Source: Alphaproteobacteria bacterium
GTDB lineage: Bacteria > Pseudomonadota > Alphaproteobacteria > Micavibrionales > Micavibrionaceae
Direction: 5' to 3'
NCBI GenBank assembly: GCA_023141075.1
Contig: JAGLKL010000002.1
Span: 1-29,759, forward strand
DNA: 29,759 nucleotides
In this document: one piece after another, positions 8,093-16,189 of the stretch
Numbering within the stretch: position 1 is the first letter of the stretch
Layout: every line of letters starts with the position of its first letter
Program-made: the position numbers and the translations under genes
The notes under the pieces: generated by a model
Databases searched by the model: none
What the model saw: the letters and a program-made list of their open reading frames with translations, nothing else
Told to the model about the DNA's origin: nothing

Positions 8093-8560
8093 TTAACGTC
8101 TCTTTTTAAAGAAATCCCTTAAGATTAGTCCGCATTCTTCCTCCATGAGTCCATGGGAGACCTCAGGCTTATGGTGGCAGGTGGGTTGTTCGTAGAATCG
8201 CCCTCCATGCAAAATTCCGCCACCTTTTGGATCGCTAGCGCCAAAGACTACGCGCTTAATACGGGCAAAGGATAAGGCTGCGGCGCACATGGTGCAAGGT
8301 TCTAGGGTCACGTACAGTGTGTAACCGGGGATGCGCTGTGCGTTTGCGGCTTTGCAAGCCTCACGTACGCACAGAATTTCTGCGTGGGCGCTTGGGTCGT
8401 TCATTTCACGCGTACGATTACCGTTTTTTGCAATAATCCGCCCTTTTTCATCGACCAGTACAGCACCGATCGGGACTTCATCACGTGCATCAGCGCGTTT
8501 TGCCTCTTCCAATGCTGCTTGCATAAAGCTATGGTCTTGGTCTGTGAAAGGATTTTCCAT
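8093..8560 (-). CDS. tadA: tRNA-specific adenosine deaminase
   Basis: A 155-residue zinc deaminase that converts A34 to inosine in the tRNA-Arg(ACG) anticodon. The family core is complete: VPIGAVLVDEKG (29-40), the HAE motif (H59, A60, E61; H59 is a zinc ligand and E61 the proton shuttle), and PCTMCAAAL (88-96) supplying zinc ligands C89 and C92. The length is normal. The start chosen is the ATG at 8558-8560, which puts about 28 residues before VPIGAVL as in known TadA proteins; the frame remains open upstream but that extension is unlike the family. This start codon shares two bases with the rluB start on the other strand. No clear Shine-Dalgarno is visible for it. Confidence 0.96.
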   Translation of the reverse strand: MENPFTDQDHSFMQAALEEAKRADARDEVPIGAVLVDEKGRIIAKNGNRTREMNDPSAHAEILCVREACKAANAQRIPGYTLYVTLEPCTMCAAALSFARIKRVVFGASDPKGGGILHGGRFYEQPTCHHKPEVSHGLMEEECGLILRDFFKKRR

Positions 8561-9350
8561 GAATGAAGATAAACATAAGGGCGAGTGGATTGCAAAGGTT
8601 ATGGCGCGAGCCGGGCTGTGTTCGCGTAGGGATGCGCAAAAATGGATCGCGGCAGGGCGCGTGATGGTTAACGGTAAGGTGATTGATAGCCCGGCCTTGA
8701 GTATTACTGAGCACGATAAGGTGTTTGTTGATGGCAAGGTGTTGCCGGAAAAGCAGGGAACGCGGTTGTTTTTGTATCATAAGCCGCCGGGGTTGGTGAC
8801 AACTCATAAAGATGAACAGAGCCGTTCAACTGTATTTGATAATTTACCCGGGTATTTGCCGCGTGTGGTGAGCATCGGGCGGCTTGATTTAAACACGGAG
8901 GGCTTGTTGCTGTTAACTAATGATGGAGAATTAGCGCGATTTTTGGAGCTTCCATCTACGGCATGGACGCGAAAATACCGCGTACGTGTTCACGGAAAAG
9001 TCAATGAAAAACGGCTTGAATCCTTGAAGAATGGGATTACGGTTGAGGGTGTACGCTATAAATCTATTGATGCAAAGTTGGAAAAGCTCCCGGAAGGGGA
9101 AAAGCGAGTGCGGGCTGGTGCGAATTCGTGGATATCTATTAGTATCCGTGAGGGGAAAAATCGTGAGATCCGTCGCGTGATGGAGGCTTTAGGGCTCACA
9201 ATTACGCGGCTGATCCGCACAGATTACGGCCCGTTTTCTTTGGGAAAGATGACGCGTGGCTCTGTCCAAGAGGTGAAAACAAAGGTGATGAAGCATCAGG
9301 CGGCCAAGTTTTTCGATAAAAATAAAGGAAAGAAAGACAAACGTGGATGA
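8559..9350 (+). CDS. rluB: rRNA pseudouridine synthase, RluB/RsuA family
   Basis: A 263-residue enzyme that isomerises a specific uridine of ribosomal RNA. It has an N-terminal S4 RNA-binding domain (IAKVMARAGLCSRRDAQKWI, 11-30, with GRVMVNGKVI) and the RsuA/RluB catalytic motif GRLDLNTEGLLLLTNDG (107-123) with catalytic D110. The end signature IREGKNREIRRVMEALGL is also seen. RluB (23S) is more likely than RsuA (16S) from the class-wide gene order, but sequence alone does not settle the target. The ATG at 8559 has AAAGGA at 8547-8552 and overlaps the tadA start. The stop overlaps the rsmD start (ATGA), so the two are translationally coupled. Confidence 0.93.
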   Translation: MNEDKHKGEWIAKVMARAGLCSRRDAQKWIAAGRVMVNGKVIDSPALSITEHDKVFVDGKVLPEKQGTRLFLYHKPPGLVTTHKDEQSRSTVFDNLPGYLPRVVSIGRLDLNTEGLLLLTNDGELARFLELPSTAWTRKYRVRVHGKVNEKRLESLKNGITVEGVRYKSIDAKLEKLPEGEKRVRAGANSWISISIREGKNREIRRVMEALGLTITRLIRTDYGPFSLGKMTRGSVQEVKTKVMKHQAAKFFDKNKGKKDKRG

Positions 9351-10009
9351 AGATTGTTGCCGGTAAATATGGCGGACGTCGTTTAATAGCGCCAAAAAAC
9401 CGTGATATCAGGCCTACGAGCGATAAAGTGCGCGGGGCTATCTTTAATATGTTGGCTTCGCGCTCTGCAATAGAGGGTGCTTGCGTGCTTGATGCGTTCT
9501 GTGGGACAGGGGCTTTGGGTCTTGAGGCGCTCTCTCGTGGTGCTGAAACCTGCGAATTTATGGATAAATCACGTACATCTCTGGCGCTAGCCCACGAAAA
9601 CGCAGAGCTTTTAGGCGTTGGGTCACAAGTCACGTACATTGCTGGTGACGCTAGAAAGGTTCTGTCGGCGCGGAAGAGGTGCGAATCGGTTCACAATACA
9701 AGTGAAACACATGATCCGAATATAAAAGGTGCGACCGGTAATGAGCACACATACAAAAACACCAACAAAGCATACAGCCTTATATTCCTAGACCCTCCGT
9801 ACCATAAGGGGCTAATTACGGAAATTGTTCGCATACTGAAAGATGTGGAAATTTTGTCTGATGATGCGTGGATTGTGTGCGAAGGTGAAAAAGAATTTTC
9901 CGTCGGTAATATCGAGGGCTTTCGTATCGATAGTAAGAAAGAGTACGGTACAGCGACGATAACTTTATTACAATATGAGGGAACATACGGCAGGGATATT
10001 AAGGAATAA
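9347..10009 (+). CDS. rsmD: 16S rRNA (guanine966-N2)-methyltransferase
   Basis: A 220-residue SAM-dependent methyltransferase. It begins MKIVAGKYGGRRLIAP and has RPTSDKVRGAIFNML (22-36), the SAM-binding motif VLDAFCGTGALGLEALSRGA (47-66), and the catalytic DPPY (149-152). These define RsmD, which methylates G966 of 16S rRNA. Residues about 109-141 form an extra hydrophilic, Asn/Thr-rich insertion not usual in the family (E. coli RsmD is about 198 residues), placed just before the DPPY strand. The start overlaps the rluB stop by four bases, so the pair is an operon. Confidence 0.95.
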   Translation: MKIVAGKYGGRRLIAPKNRDIRPTSDKVRGAIFNMLASRSAIEGACVLDAFCGTGALGLEALSRGAETCEFMDKSRTSLALAHENAELLGVGSQVTYIAGDARKVLSARKRCESVHNTSETHDPNIKGATGNEHTYKNTNKAYSLIFLDPPYHKGLITEIVRILKDVEILSDDAWIVCEGEKEFSVGNIEGFRIDSKKEYGTATITLLQYEGTYGRDIKE

Positions 10010-10083
10010 GTCACTGAGCATCATTGTAACCCATAGCTACAAACATATTTATCCGTTTATAATCAATTGTTTGCCCGTATGTA

Positions 10084-10908
10084 TTAGCCAATAACGCCTG
10101 CATATAAAAGAACAAGAAGGGCTGTGCCTAAGACTACACGATAGAGAGCAAAGGCAGTGAAAGTTGAGCGCTCAAGGAATTTCATCATTGCAAATATGGC
10201 AATCAAGCCGGAGAAGAATGAAAAGATAACGCCGACAAGTACATCTATCCCAAGTTGTGTACTTCCTTCTTCAAGAACGCTCAACCCAATAAGTGCGCCT
10301 GCGCCACTGATTGCGACCATGGCTAAGAGCAGAGAATAGTGAGCGCTATCGGTTCGGTTATATCCTAAAAAGCGTGCGGCAGTCATGGTAATGCCTGAAC
10401 GGCTGGTTCCGGGGATAAGGGCGATGATTTGTGCAAGGCCGATAAGCAGGGCATCTTTGTACGTCATCTGCTCTACCTTTTTTACTGACGTGGTTTTAGT
10501 ATCGGCGTACCAGAGAACAATTCCAAATATTAAAGTCATCCATGCGATTACGTACAAGGTTTTAAGCCAGTCAGGCTCGTATAGGTTAAGCGCAAACCCC
10601 GCGATAATAACGGGTAGAGAGCTGACAAGTACATAAAGGAAAAGCCGTGCATTGCTTGATTTTGCTTTGCCGCTGCCAATGTCTTTAAGGCCGAGGAGCA
10701 TGCGCAGAACATCGCGCCGGAAATAGAGAAGTACGGCCAACAGTGTTCCGACATGTACGGCAACATCCATGGCCAGATTTTCCTGATCCCAATGCGTACA
10801 GTGGTCGGTAAAGCAATGGAAAAGGCCGAGATGTCCGCTAGAACTGACGGGAAGAAATTCGGTTATGCCCTGTATGATGGCCAAGAGTATGATATGGTAT
10901 ATAATCAT
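10084..10908 (-). CDS. uppP: Undecaprenyl-diphosphatase
   Basis: A 274-residue integral membrane enzyme (BacA/UppP family, about eight helices) that dephosphorylates undecaprenyl pyrophosphate to recycle the lipid carrier for peptidoglycan and other polymers. Both active-site motifs are present: QGITEFLPVSSSGH (13-26, with E17) and PGTSRSGITM (166-175). The length is typical. It is convergent with rsmD and divergent from a small membrane-protein gene and the fzlA-like gene; uppP beside fzlA is seen in other alphaproteobacteria. The start MIIYHIILLAIIQG matches the family N-terminus although no strong Shine-Dalgarno precedes it. Confidence 0.97.
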   Translation of the reverse strand: MIIYHIILLAIIQGITEFLPVSSSGHLGLFHCFTDHCTHWDQENLAMDVAVHVGTLLAVLLYFRRDVLRMLLGLKDIGSGKAKSSNARLFLYVLVSSLPVIIAGFALNLYEPDWLKTLYVIAWMTLIFGIVLWYADTKTTSVKKVEQMTYKDALLIGLAQIIALIPGTSRSGITMTAARFLGYNRTDSAHYSLLLAMVAISGAGALIGLSVLEEGSTQLGIDVLVGVIFSFFSGLIAIFAMMKFLERSTFTAFALYRVVLGTALLVLLYAGVIG

Positions 10909-11011
10909 AAGATAACGGTTTAAGCTTGTTCGTGTATGTGAAGAGGGTTTGCTGTATTTGTGGGTAATGTCCTTATAGGTTAAGAGCTACTCCAAAATTA
11001 AGGGGATGACA

Positions 11012-11212
11012 ATGATTTATGTGTACGGAATAATCGGTTTTACAGTTGGATTTTCTTTTGGGCAGATGTTTTTATTCTTTCTTTTACGCGGTATGAGCAG
11101 GGAAAAGATGCTCAATGACAAGTACATACAGCTTAAATATGGCCTTTTAAACTGGCTTATAGCAATATTGGGCGCTTACGGGGCTGTTTTTTTGTACCAG
11201 CGATATCTGTGA
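11012..11212 (+). CDS. Small two-helix membrane protein, unknown
   Basis: A 66-residue protein with two hydrophobic helices (about 2-26 and 45-63) joined by a charged loop (RGMSREKMLNDKYIQLKYG). The start at 11012 is preferred over the in-frame ATG at 11006 because AAGGGG (11000-11005) then has a six-base spacer. A terminator about 85 bases downstream (11297-11324) supports a separate short transcript. I do not recognise the family. The loop is basic, so both termini are probably outside the cytoplasm by the positive-inside rule. Confidence 0.65.
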   Translation: MIYVYGIIGFTVGFSFGQMFLFFLLRGMSREKMLNDKYIQLKYGLLNWLIAILGAYGAVFLYQRYL

Positions 11213-11296
11213 ATGATTTTCCTTATATTTAGCGGCTTTTCTGGAGAAGAGGCTATTAGCGACAAAGTAGTAGTTAAGAATAAAGCGTGCATACAC

Positions 11297-11324
11297 AGCG
11301 CTATCGTAGCGCTATGCGTTTTTT
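11297..11324 (+). terminator. Rho-independent terminator
   Basis: AGCGCTA (11297-11303), loop TCG, then TAGCGCT (11307-11313), with a T run at 11319-11324 five bases later. The outer GCAT/ATGC bases can extend the stem with a bulge. It ends the transcript of the small membrane-protein gene and isolates the fzlA-like gene. Confidence 0.75.
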
Positions 11325-11378
11325 CGTAAATGTTGTTTTCCTGATTGAATATTTTGCTGCGTGCGTTAAACTGCAAGA

Positions 11379-12047
11379 ATGCGAATCTTATATCATTTTT
11401 GGCTGAATCCTTTTTCTCGCAAAGTGCGCATGGCTTTACTCGAGAAGGAATTGCCGTTTGAGTTGCGTATTGAGAAAATCTGGGAGCGGCGTACAGAGTT
11501 TCTGGCGATGAACCCGGCTGGCGATCTTCCGGTTTTTATTGAGCAGGATGGCACGACGCTTTCAAACTCGGAAGTGATATGTGAATATCTTGAGGAAGTC
11601 TACCCGGAAGTGAATTTATTAGGCCGTGATCCGGTGCAACGCGCTGAAACACGGCGTCTGGTTAACTGGTTTGACAATAAGTTCAACAGGGAGGTAACAG
11701 AAAACCTCGTTAATGAAAAGCTGATGAAATCGATTCTCAATCTGGGTGAGCCGCATGGGCCGACTGTACGCGCAGGGCGGGCTAATATTCATTATCACCT
11801 TGATTATATTGGGTTTTTGACAGAACGGCGTGAATGGCTTGCCGGGGATATGTTCTCGTTGGCGGATTTGGCAGCGGCAGCGCATCTTTCCGCTGTTGAT
11901 TATGTTGGTGATGTGCCTTGGGGAGAGCATGAAACAGCCGGGAAATGGTACGAAAAGATATTGTCTCGCCCCGGATTTGGTGATTTGGTTAAGGAACGCG
12001 TGCCGGGATTTGAGCCAAAAGTTGATGATTTTATGAAAACAGGCTAA
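11379..12047 (+). CDS. GST-fold protein, FzlA-like division factor
   Basis: A 222-residue glutathione S-transferase-fold protein. The thioredoxin-like N-domain (1-78) has MRILYHFWLNPFSRKVRMAL, the cis-proline segment GDLPVF (48-53) and SNSEVICEYLEEVYP (62-76); the helical C-domain ends with a conserved-looking VKERVPGFEP tail. The sequence pattern and the place next to uppP match FzlA, which binds FtsZ and promotes constriction in Caulobacter and relatives and does not act as a usual GST. I am fairly sure of the family and less sure of the specific role. It probably forms an operon with the SDR gene 45 bases downstream. Confidence 0.8.
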   Translation: MRILYHFWLNPFSRKVRMALLEKELPFELRIEKIWERRTEFLAMNPAGDLPVFIEQDGTTLSNSEVICEYLEEVYPEVNLLGRDPVQRAETRRLVNWFDNKFNREVTENLVNEKLMKSILNLGEPHGPTVRAGRANIHYHLDYIGFLTERREWLAGDMFSLADLAAAAHLSAVDYVGDVPWGEHETAGKWYEKILSRPGFGDLVKERVPGFEPKVDDFMKTG

Positions 12048-12092
12048 GATAGCTAAAAAATAATAAGATAAAAATAATAAAAGGAATATCGG

Positions 12093-13031
12093 GTGACAAA
12101 AAAACGTCTTTTTTGCTTTGGGCATGGTTATACGTGCGACTATCTTGGTTATGAGCTTATGCATGCCGGGGCGTCGCGGAGTTTTCCTGTTTCTTGGACA
12201 TTGGCCGGGACGACACGTGATCCCGAAAAAAAGCGTGAGTTGAGCGCACGCGGGATCAAAACTTATATATTCGATTTTAATACCCCCGTTCCAGATCCTC
12301 TGTACATGCTCCGGGATGTCACACATATTCTGATTTCCACTCCGCCTTCTGATCTGGGAGATACATCGTATCTGATGCATGCGCAGGATATTATTAACCT
12401 GCCGAGGCTGGAATGGGTTGGTTATCTTTCAACAACAGGGTCGTACGGGGATCGCAATGGCGGATGGGTGGATGAGACGACAGAGCCACGTCCCACTACT
12501 AAGCGCGGGTCTCGGCGTTTTCGCGCAGAAGAACAATGGCTTTCACTATATGAACAGCATGGTATTCCTGTGCATATTTTTCGTTTGGCTGGAATTTACG
12601 GACTCGGACGCAGTGCGCTGGACTCTGTACGTTCAGGGATTGCCCGGCGTATTGATAAGTCAGGCCACGCTTTCAGCCGCGTACATGTTGAGGACATTGT
12701 GCAGGTTTTGATTGCTTCCATGCATAAACCCAAGCCTGGTGAAATCTACAATGTTTGTGATGATTGTCCGGTTCCTAGCCATGAGGTGATCGATTACGCA
12801 TGTAGGCTTGTGGGAATTGATTCTCCCCCGCTTATTCCTTTCGAAGACGCTGATCTGGTTCCCATGACAAGAAGTTTTTATGCTGAAAACAAGCGTGTTC
12901 GTAACAATAAGATTAAGAATGAGCTCGGGATTACGCTTAAATATCCAGACTATAAATCCGGCCTGCATGGGTGTTTAGAGGCAGAAACGCAATATATTCA
13001 GCATGGAAAGACGAAGAGGAGCGCATGTTAA
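12093..13031 (+). CDS. NAD(P)-binding epimerase/SDR family protein
   Basis: A 312-residue Rossmann-fold protein of the extended SDR/epimerase type (YeeZ-like). The N-terminal nucleotide-binding strand is LFCFGHGYTCDYLGYEL (6-22), a variant of the G-x-G-x-x-x-x-L pattern. STTGSYGDRNGGWVDE and HIFRLAGIYGLGRSA fit the extended family, and HVEDIVQVLIA leads to the usual YNVCDD strand. The classic Y-x-x-x-K is not evident, so the catalytic activity is uncertain. The start is GTG at 12093 with AAAGGA at 12079-12084. It lies 45 bases after the fzlA-like gene. The substrate is unknown. Confidence 0.8.
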   Translation: MTKKRLFCFGHGYTCDYLGYELMHAGASRSFPVSWTLAGTTRDPEKKRELSARGIKTYIFDFNTPVPDPLYMLRDVTHILISTPPSDLGDTSYLMHAQDIINLPRLEWVGYLSTTGSYGDRNGGWVDETTEPRPTTKRGSRRFRAEEQWLSLYEQHGIPVHIFRLAGIYGLGRSALDSVRSGIARRIDKSGHAFSRVHVEDIVQVLIASMHKPKPGEIYNVCDDCPVPSHEVIDYACRLVGIDSPPLIPFEDADLVPMTRSFYAENKRVRNNKIKNELGITLKYPDYKSGLHGCLEAETQYIQHGKTKRSAC

Positions 13032-13095
13032 TGTAATATAGCTACGGTTCGGTGAGAGCTGTTTTTTTATGGGCATGATGGGAAAGAATTAGTCT

Positions 13096-13557
13096 ATGGG
13101 AAGATCAAAAATATGTATCATGGGTTTTCTTGTAGTTCTTTGTGCGTGTAGTCGTCTGGAGATCGGGAAATTTCCGGATATTGGTGATGAATTTCCGTTG
13201 GAAAAGTTATTTGACCAGAAATTAATGGTTTCTTCTGGACAGATAGATGATGTTGTTTATGTCTCTCATAAAGGTTTAAACGTAGATATTGCACTGGATG
13301 GCAAGGGTAAAGTTTCTTATATCCGAATTTGTGACCCGGCGTATGTTTCGCAGGACGGTATTTCTCCCGGGGCGGTATTGCGGGATATTTGCGAGATAAC
13401 TTCTACAGAGCTTAAATCAATGCCCGGCTGGGGATACTGGCTTGATTTGCCGAGTGGCTGGAAGGTCAGTTTTTGCGTCGGGGATTCCTGTACGGATACT
13501 GAACCTGACCCGGATACACCTTCAAAGTGTTTTTTCAAAAGTAAGTATCATTGGTAA
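13096..13557 (+). CDS. Putative lipoprotein, unknown
   Basis: A 153-residue protein with a short basic N-terminus, a hydrophobic stretch and a lipobox-like LCAC (15-18), so C18 would be the lipid-modified cysteine. The mature part carries a short GLNVDIALDGKGKVSYIRICD stretch (about 56-76) and several further cysteines toward the end (including CVGDSC near 137-142). It does not match a family I know. Shine-Dalgarno GGGAAAG is at about 13080-13086. The stop lies three bases from the stop of the opposing gene, so the two 3' ends nearly touch. Confidence 0.65.
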   Translation: MGRSKICIMGFLVVLCACSRLEIGKFPDIGDEFPLEKLFDQKLMVSSGQIDDVVYVSHKGLNVDIALDGKGKVSYIRICDPAYVSQDGISPGAVLRDICEITSTELKSMPGWGYWLDLPSGWKVSFCVGDSCTDTEPDPDTPSKCFFKSKYHW

Positions 13558-13560
13558 TGT

Positions 13561-14067
13561 TCACTTATGCGGATATCCGTTTTTATCAAATCTCCAATCT
13601 TTAAATGCAAATGCGTATGGATGTTTTTCCGATAGGACAAAGTGCCATTTATTGCTTTGATTAAAGCGAATTGATTTCATCATTGTCAGGAAGTCCATGC
13701 GCCATACGCTTTCTTCCATTTTGAAAAAGAACGGGGAGCATTCGCGGTTTGCCGGATTATAGCGGATTACAGCGTAATCATTATTGATTTTAAGTTCACC
13801 GGAGCCGCAAAGCTTAATATCTCTGGCTTCATTAGCCATTTGCGCAGGCGTTACCTTCCAGGTTTTTTTCCATTCCTGTGTGGCTTTTGTGTATATGGGC
13901 AGGGTTGGCTTGGTGTTGCGGTCTTCCAAAACCTGTGAATAGAGCCCTAGAATTTGGTGTGGTGTGAGGCCTTTCAGGTTTTTTGGGAGTTCTCCTGCTA
14001 GAGCGTTGCTCGTAATGGTTATTCCGAAAAGAATGCTCAGGATTATGGTGTGAGTGAGATGATTCAT
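13561..14067 (-). CDS. Small secreted protein, unknown
   Basis: A 168-residue protein with a clear signal peptide, MNHLTHTIILSILFG then ITSNALA, with probable cleavage before GELPK. The mature part is basic and aromatic (WKKTWKV, WRMDFLTMMKSIRFN, KDWRFDKNGYPHK) and has a pair of cysteines that could form a disulfide. The start was set at the ATG with AAAGG about eight bases upstream; the frame is open 13 codons further but without signal-like sequence. I do not recognise the family. Its end is convergent with the lipoprotein gene with a three-base gap. Confidence 0.65.
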   Translation of the reverse strand: MNHLTHTIILSILFGITITSNALAGELPKNLKGLTPHQILGLYSQVLEDRNTKPTLPIYTKATQEWKKTWKVTPAQMANEARDIKLCGSGELKINNDYAVIRYNPANRECSPFFFKMEESVWRMDFLTMMKSIRFNQSNKWHFVLSEKHPYAFAFKDWRFDKNGYPHK

Positions 14068-14194
14068 CGTGTGACCTTTATGCGATCTTTTAACTAGTAG
14101 AGGCAATCAAATAAAATACACTACATTGTAGCTATGTGCGGCATAATATGAGATATAATCTATGCATAACAATGTGTTAAACATATGTACGTTT

Positions 14195-16189
14195 TTACGC
14201 GGCTTTTTTGTCTTTGGCTTTATAGGGCAGGCGTACGCTTACCGTTGTACCAATGCCGACAGAGGATTCGATATTCAGCACGCCCCCATGCATTTCTATT
14301 AGCTCTTTGGTGATAGCGAGTCCTAATCCAGTACCTTCGTAATCCCTAGTGTACTCATTTGATGCCTGTTCAAAGGGGCGCAGAACAGAGGCCAGCTTGT
14401 TGGGCGGGATTCCTATGCCGGTATCGCAAATCTTAAAGCATACAAACTCTTCATGCTCGTAGCATTCCATCCAGACCGAACCGCCGCTTTTTGTGAATTT
14501 AATGGCATTGGATAGCAGGTTAAGGAAGACCTGTGTTAATGCGCGGCGGTCTCCGACGATGAGCAGATCATCATGCTCGAATATGGGCTTGCGCAGGCGT
14601 ACGTTTTCTTCGTTTGCGCGACCTGTGACCATCTCCATAGCACGGTCAACAACGTTTTTGATTTTTAGCTCTTCAAGGTCAAGAATATGTTTTCCTGCTT
14701 CGATTTTAGACATATCAAGGATGTCGCTTATCAGATCAAGCAGGTGGTAGCCGCTTTGTTTTATGCCGGTAGCGTATTCAACATACTTTTCGTTGAATAT
14801 AGGCCCGAGCATTTGTGCCTCAATCATCTCGGAAAAGCCGATAATGGCATTGAGAGGCGTACGTAATTCGTGGCTCATATTAGCAAGGAAGCGGGATTTA
14901 GCTGCGTATGCCTGCTCGGAGGATTCCTTGGCATGGCGTAATTCCTGCTCATAGAGCATACGTTCTGTCATGTCCTGCATAATACCGTACAGGGCGATGA
15001 CTTCGCCATTGGCGTCTTTCTCGCAGCGTCCTTCGCACATGACATAGCGTATATCTCCGCCGGGATGTACGACGCGAAACTCCATGTCATAGCTCTTTTC
15101 TTCGATTATGGCTCGCTGGAAAATTTGTATGACGCGGCCAAGATCCTGCCGGTGTACCATGTCGCCCAAAGTATTGATTGACGGGATGAAATTGTTTTGA
15201 TCGACACCGAAAATGCGGAAAATTTCTTCTGACCATAAAATTTCGTCCTCACCAATCAGCCAGTGCCAATGTCCCATCCTCCCTATGGCTTCAGCTTCGG
15301 AGAGCTGGCGCTCGCGGTGCTCCAGATGCGTTTGTTTTTCCTTGATGTCGGTGATGTCCCGGCCATTGATATAGATTTTTTCATTAAGCGCGGTACATTG
15401 CCATTCCACTGACAGGACATCGTTTTGTGCTAAGAAAACATGGCTTTCATATGAGGAAATAAACGGAAGCTCAGCCGTGTTATTTTTCAGGATGTCCTCG
15501 ATTATATCCCGGATATCGGCTTTTTCGTCGGGGTTGAAAAAATCATAGAAAGAAGTGCCGGACAACTCTCTTAAGTCTTGGGCACCGGATAAAGTGATAA
15601 ATGAATTGTTTGCATAGAGGATATTACCCTGCCGGTCTGTAATGATTTTGAGGTCTTTGCTCATCGACATAAAAACTTTGTAGTCGTTGTCAATAATGGA
15701 CGAATTTGCAGCCTCATCTTTTTCGCCGCCCAATGTCTCTATGCCTGTAGACAGGGCGCTGATGCGTGAAGAAGAATCCTGTATTTTTGCCATCAGGGTG
15801 TTGATGTCTTCGGAAGAGCCGGTTTTCAATGTGCTATGGTCTATTGCCGAAACAATCAGATAAAGCCGATTATCAGGCATGGATAGCCAATCAAAATGAA
15901 ATTCGGTCAAAATACCGTTATCGGCAATATGTACGTCTTGGCTGCCGGTTGAGATAAGGGTCATATCGCCGGTTTCGTCGAGACGGTCGTTTAACTCGTC
16001 GGGAAATTGGAGGATTTCGAGAATATGATGACGGGTATCGGGCTGTATGCCTGTTAATTCGCAAAAACGGTCATTGGCATAAATAATATAGCCTTCTTCG
16101 CTGATTGCACAACGCGCTGCTTCATGAATGCTGTGTTTGGCAGCGTCATGGGCAGTTTTTTCAATTTTTGCTTTATTTTTCAGGGGCAT
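14195..16189 (-). CDS. PAS-domain sensor histidine kinase
   Basis: A 664-residue soluble sensor kinase with no membrane helix. Three PAS domains are seen: PAS1 about 24-116 (EEGYIIYANDRFCELTG), PAS2 about 170-285 (RQGNILYANNSFITLSG), PAS3 about 300-412 (GHWHWLIGEDEILWS, ending YGIMQDMTER). The HisKA box is RFLANMSHELRTPLNAIIGF (433-452) with phospho-acceptor H440. The ATPase has the N box NLLSNAIKFT (557-566), G1 DTGIGIP (589-595) and G2 GTGLGLA (619-625). The EMIEAQMLGP sequence after the H box resembles the PleC/DivJ class of alphaproteobacterial kinases. No receiver domain is fused and no response regulator is adjacent, so it is an orphan kinase; its signal and partner are unknown. Confidence 0.93.
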   Translation of the reverse strand: MPLKNKAKIEKTAHDAAKHSIHEAARCAISEEGYIIYANDRFCELTGIQPDTRHHILEILQFPDELNDRLDETGDMTLISTGSQDVHIADNGILTEFHFDWLSMPDNRLYLIVSAIDHSTLKTGSSEDINTLMAKIQDSSSRISALSTGIETLGGEKDEAANSSIIDNDYKVFMSMSKDLKIITDRQGNILYANNSFITLSGAQDLRELSGTSFYDFFNPDEKADIRDIIEDILKNNTAELPFISSYESHVFLAQNDVLSVEWQCTALNEKIYINGRDITDIKEKQTHLEHRERQLSEAEAIGRMGHWHWLIGEDEILWSEEIFRIFGVDQNNFIPSINTLGDMVHRQDLGRVIQIFQRAIIEEKSYDMEFRVVHPGGDIRYVMCEGRCEKDANGEVIALYGIMQDMTERMLYEQELRHAKESSEQAYAAKSRFLANMSHELRTPLNAIIGFSEMIEAQMLGPIFNEKYVEYATGIKQSGYHLLDLISDILDMSKIEAGKHILDLEELKIKNVVDRAMEMVTGRANEENVRLRKPIFEHDDLLIVGDRRALTQVFLNLLSNAIKFTKSGGSVWMECYEHEEFVCFKICDTGIGIPPNKLASVLRPFEQASNEYTRDYEGTGLGLAITKELIEMHGGVLNIESSVGIGTTVSVRLPYKAKDKKAA

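Noticed and set aside
13040..13067. AGCT...AGCT followed by a T run after the SDR gene
   Set aside because: The stem is only four base pairs, too weak to call a terminator despite the T run.
14154..14159. TATAAT box on the plus strand between two minus-strand genes
   Set aside because: It points into the antisense of the histidine kinase gene and no -35 box or downstream plus-strand gene supports it.
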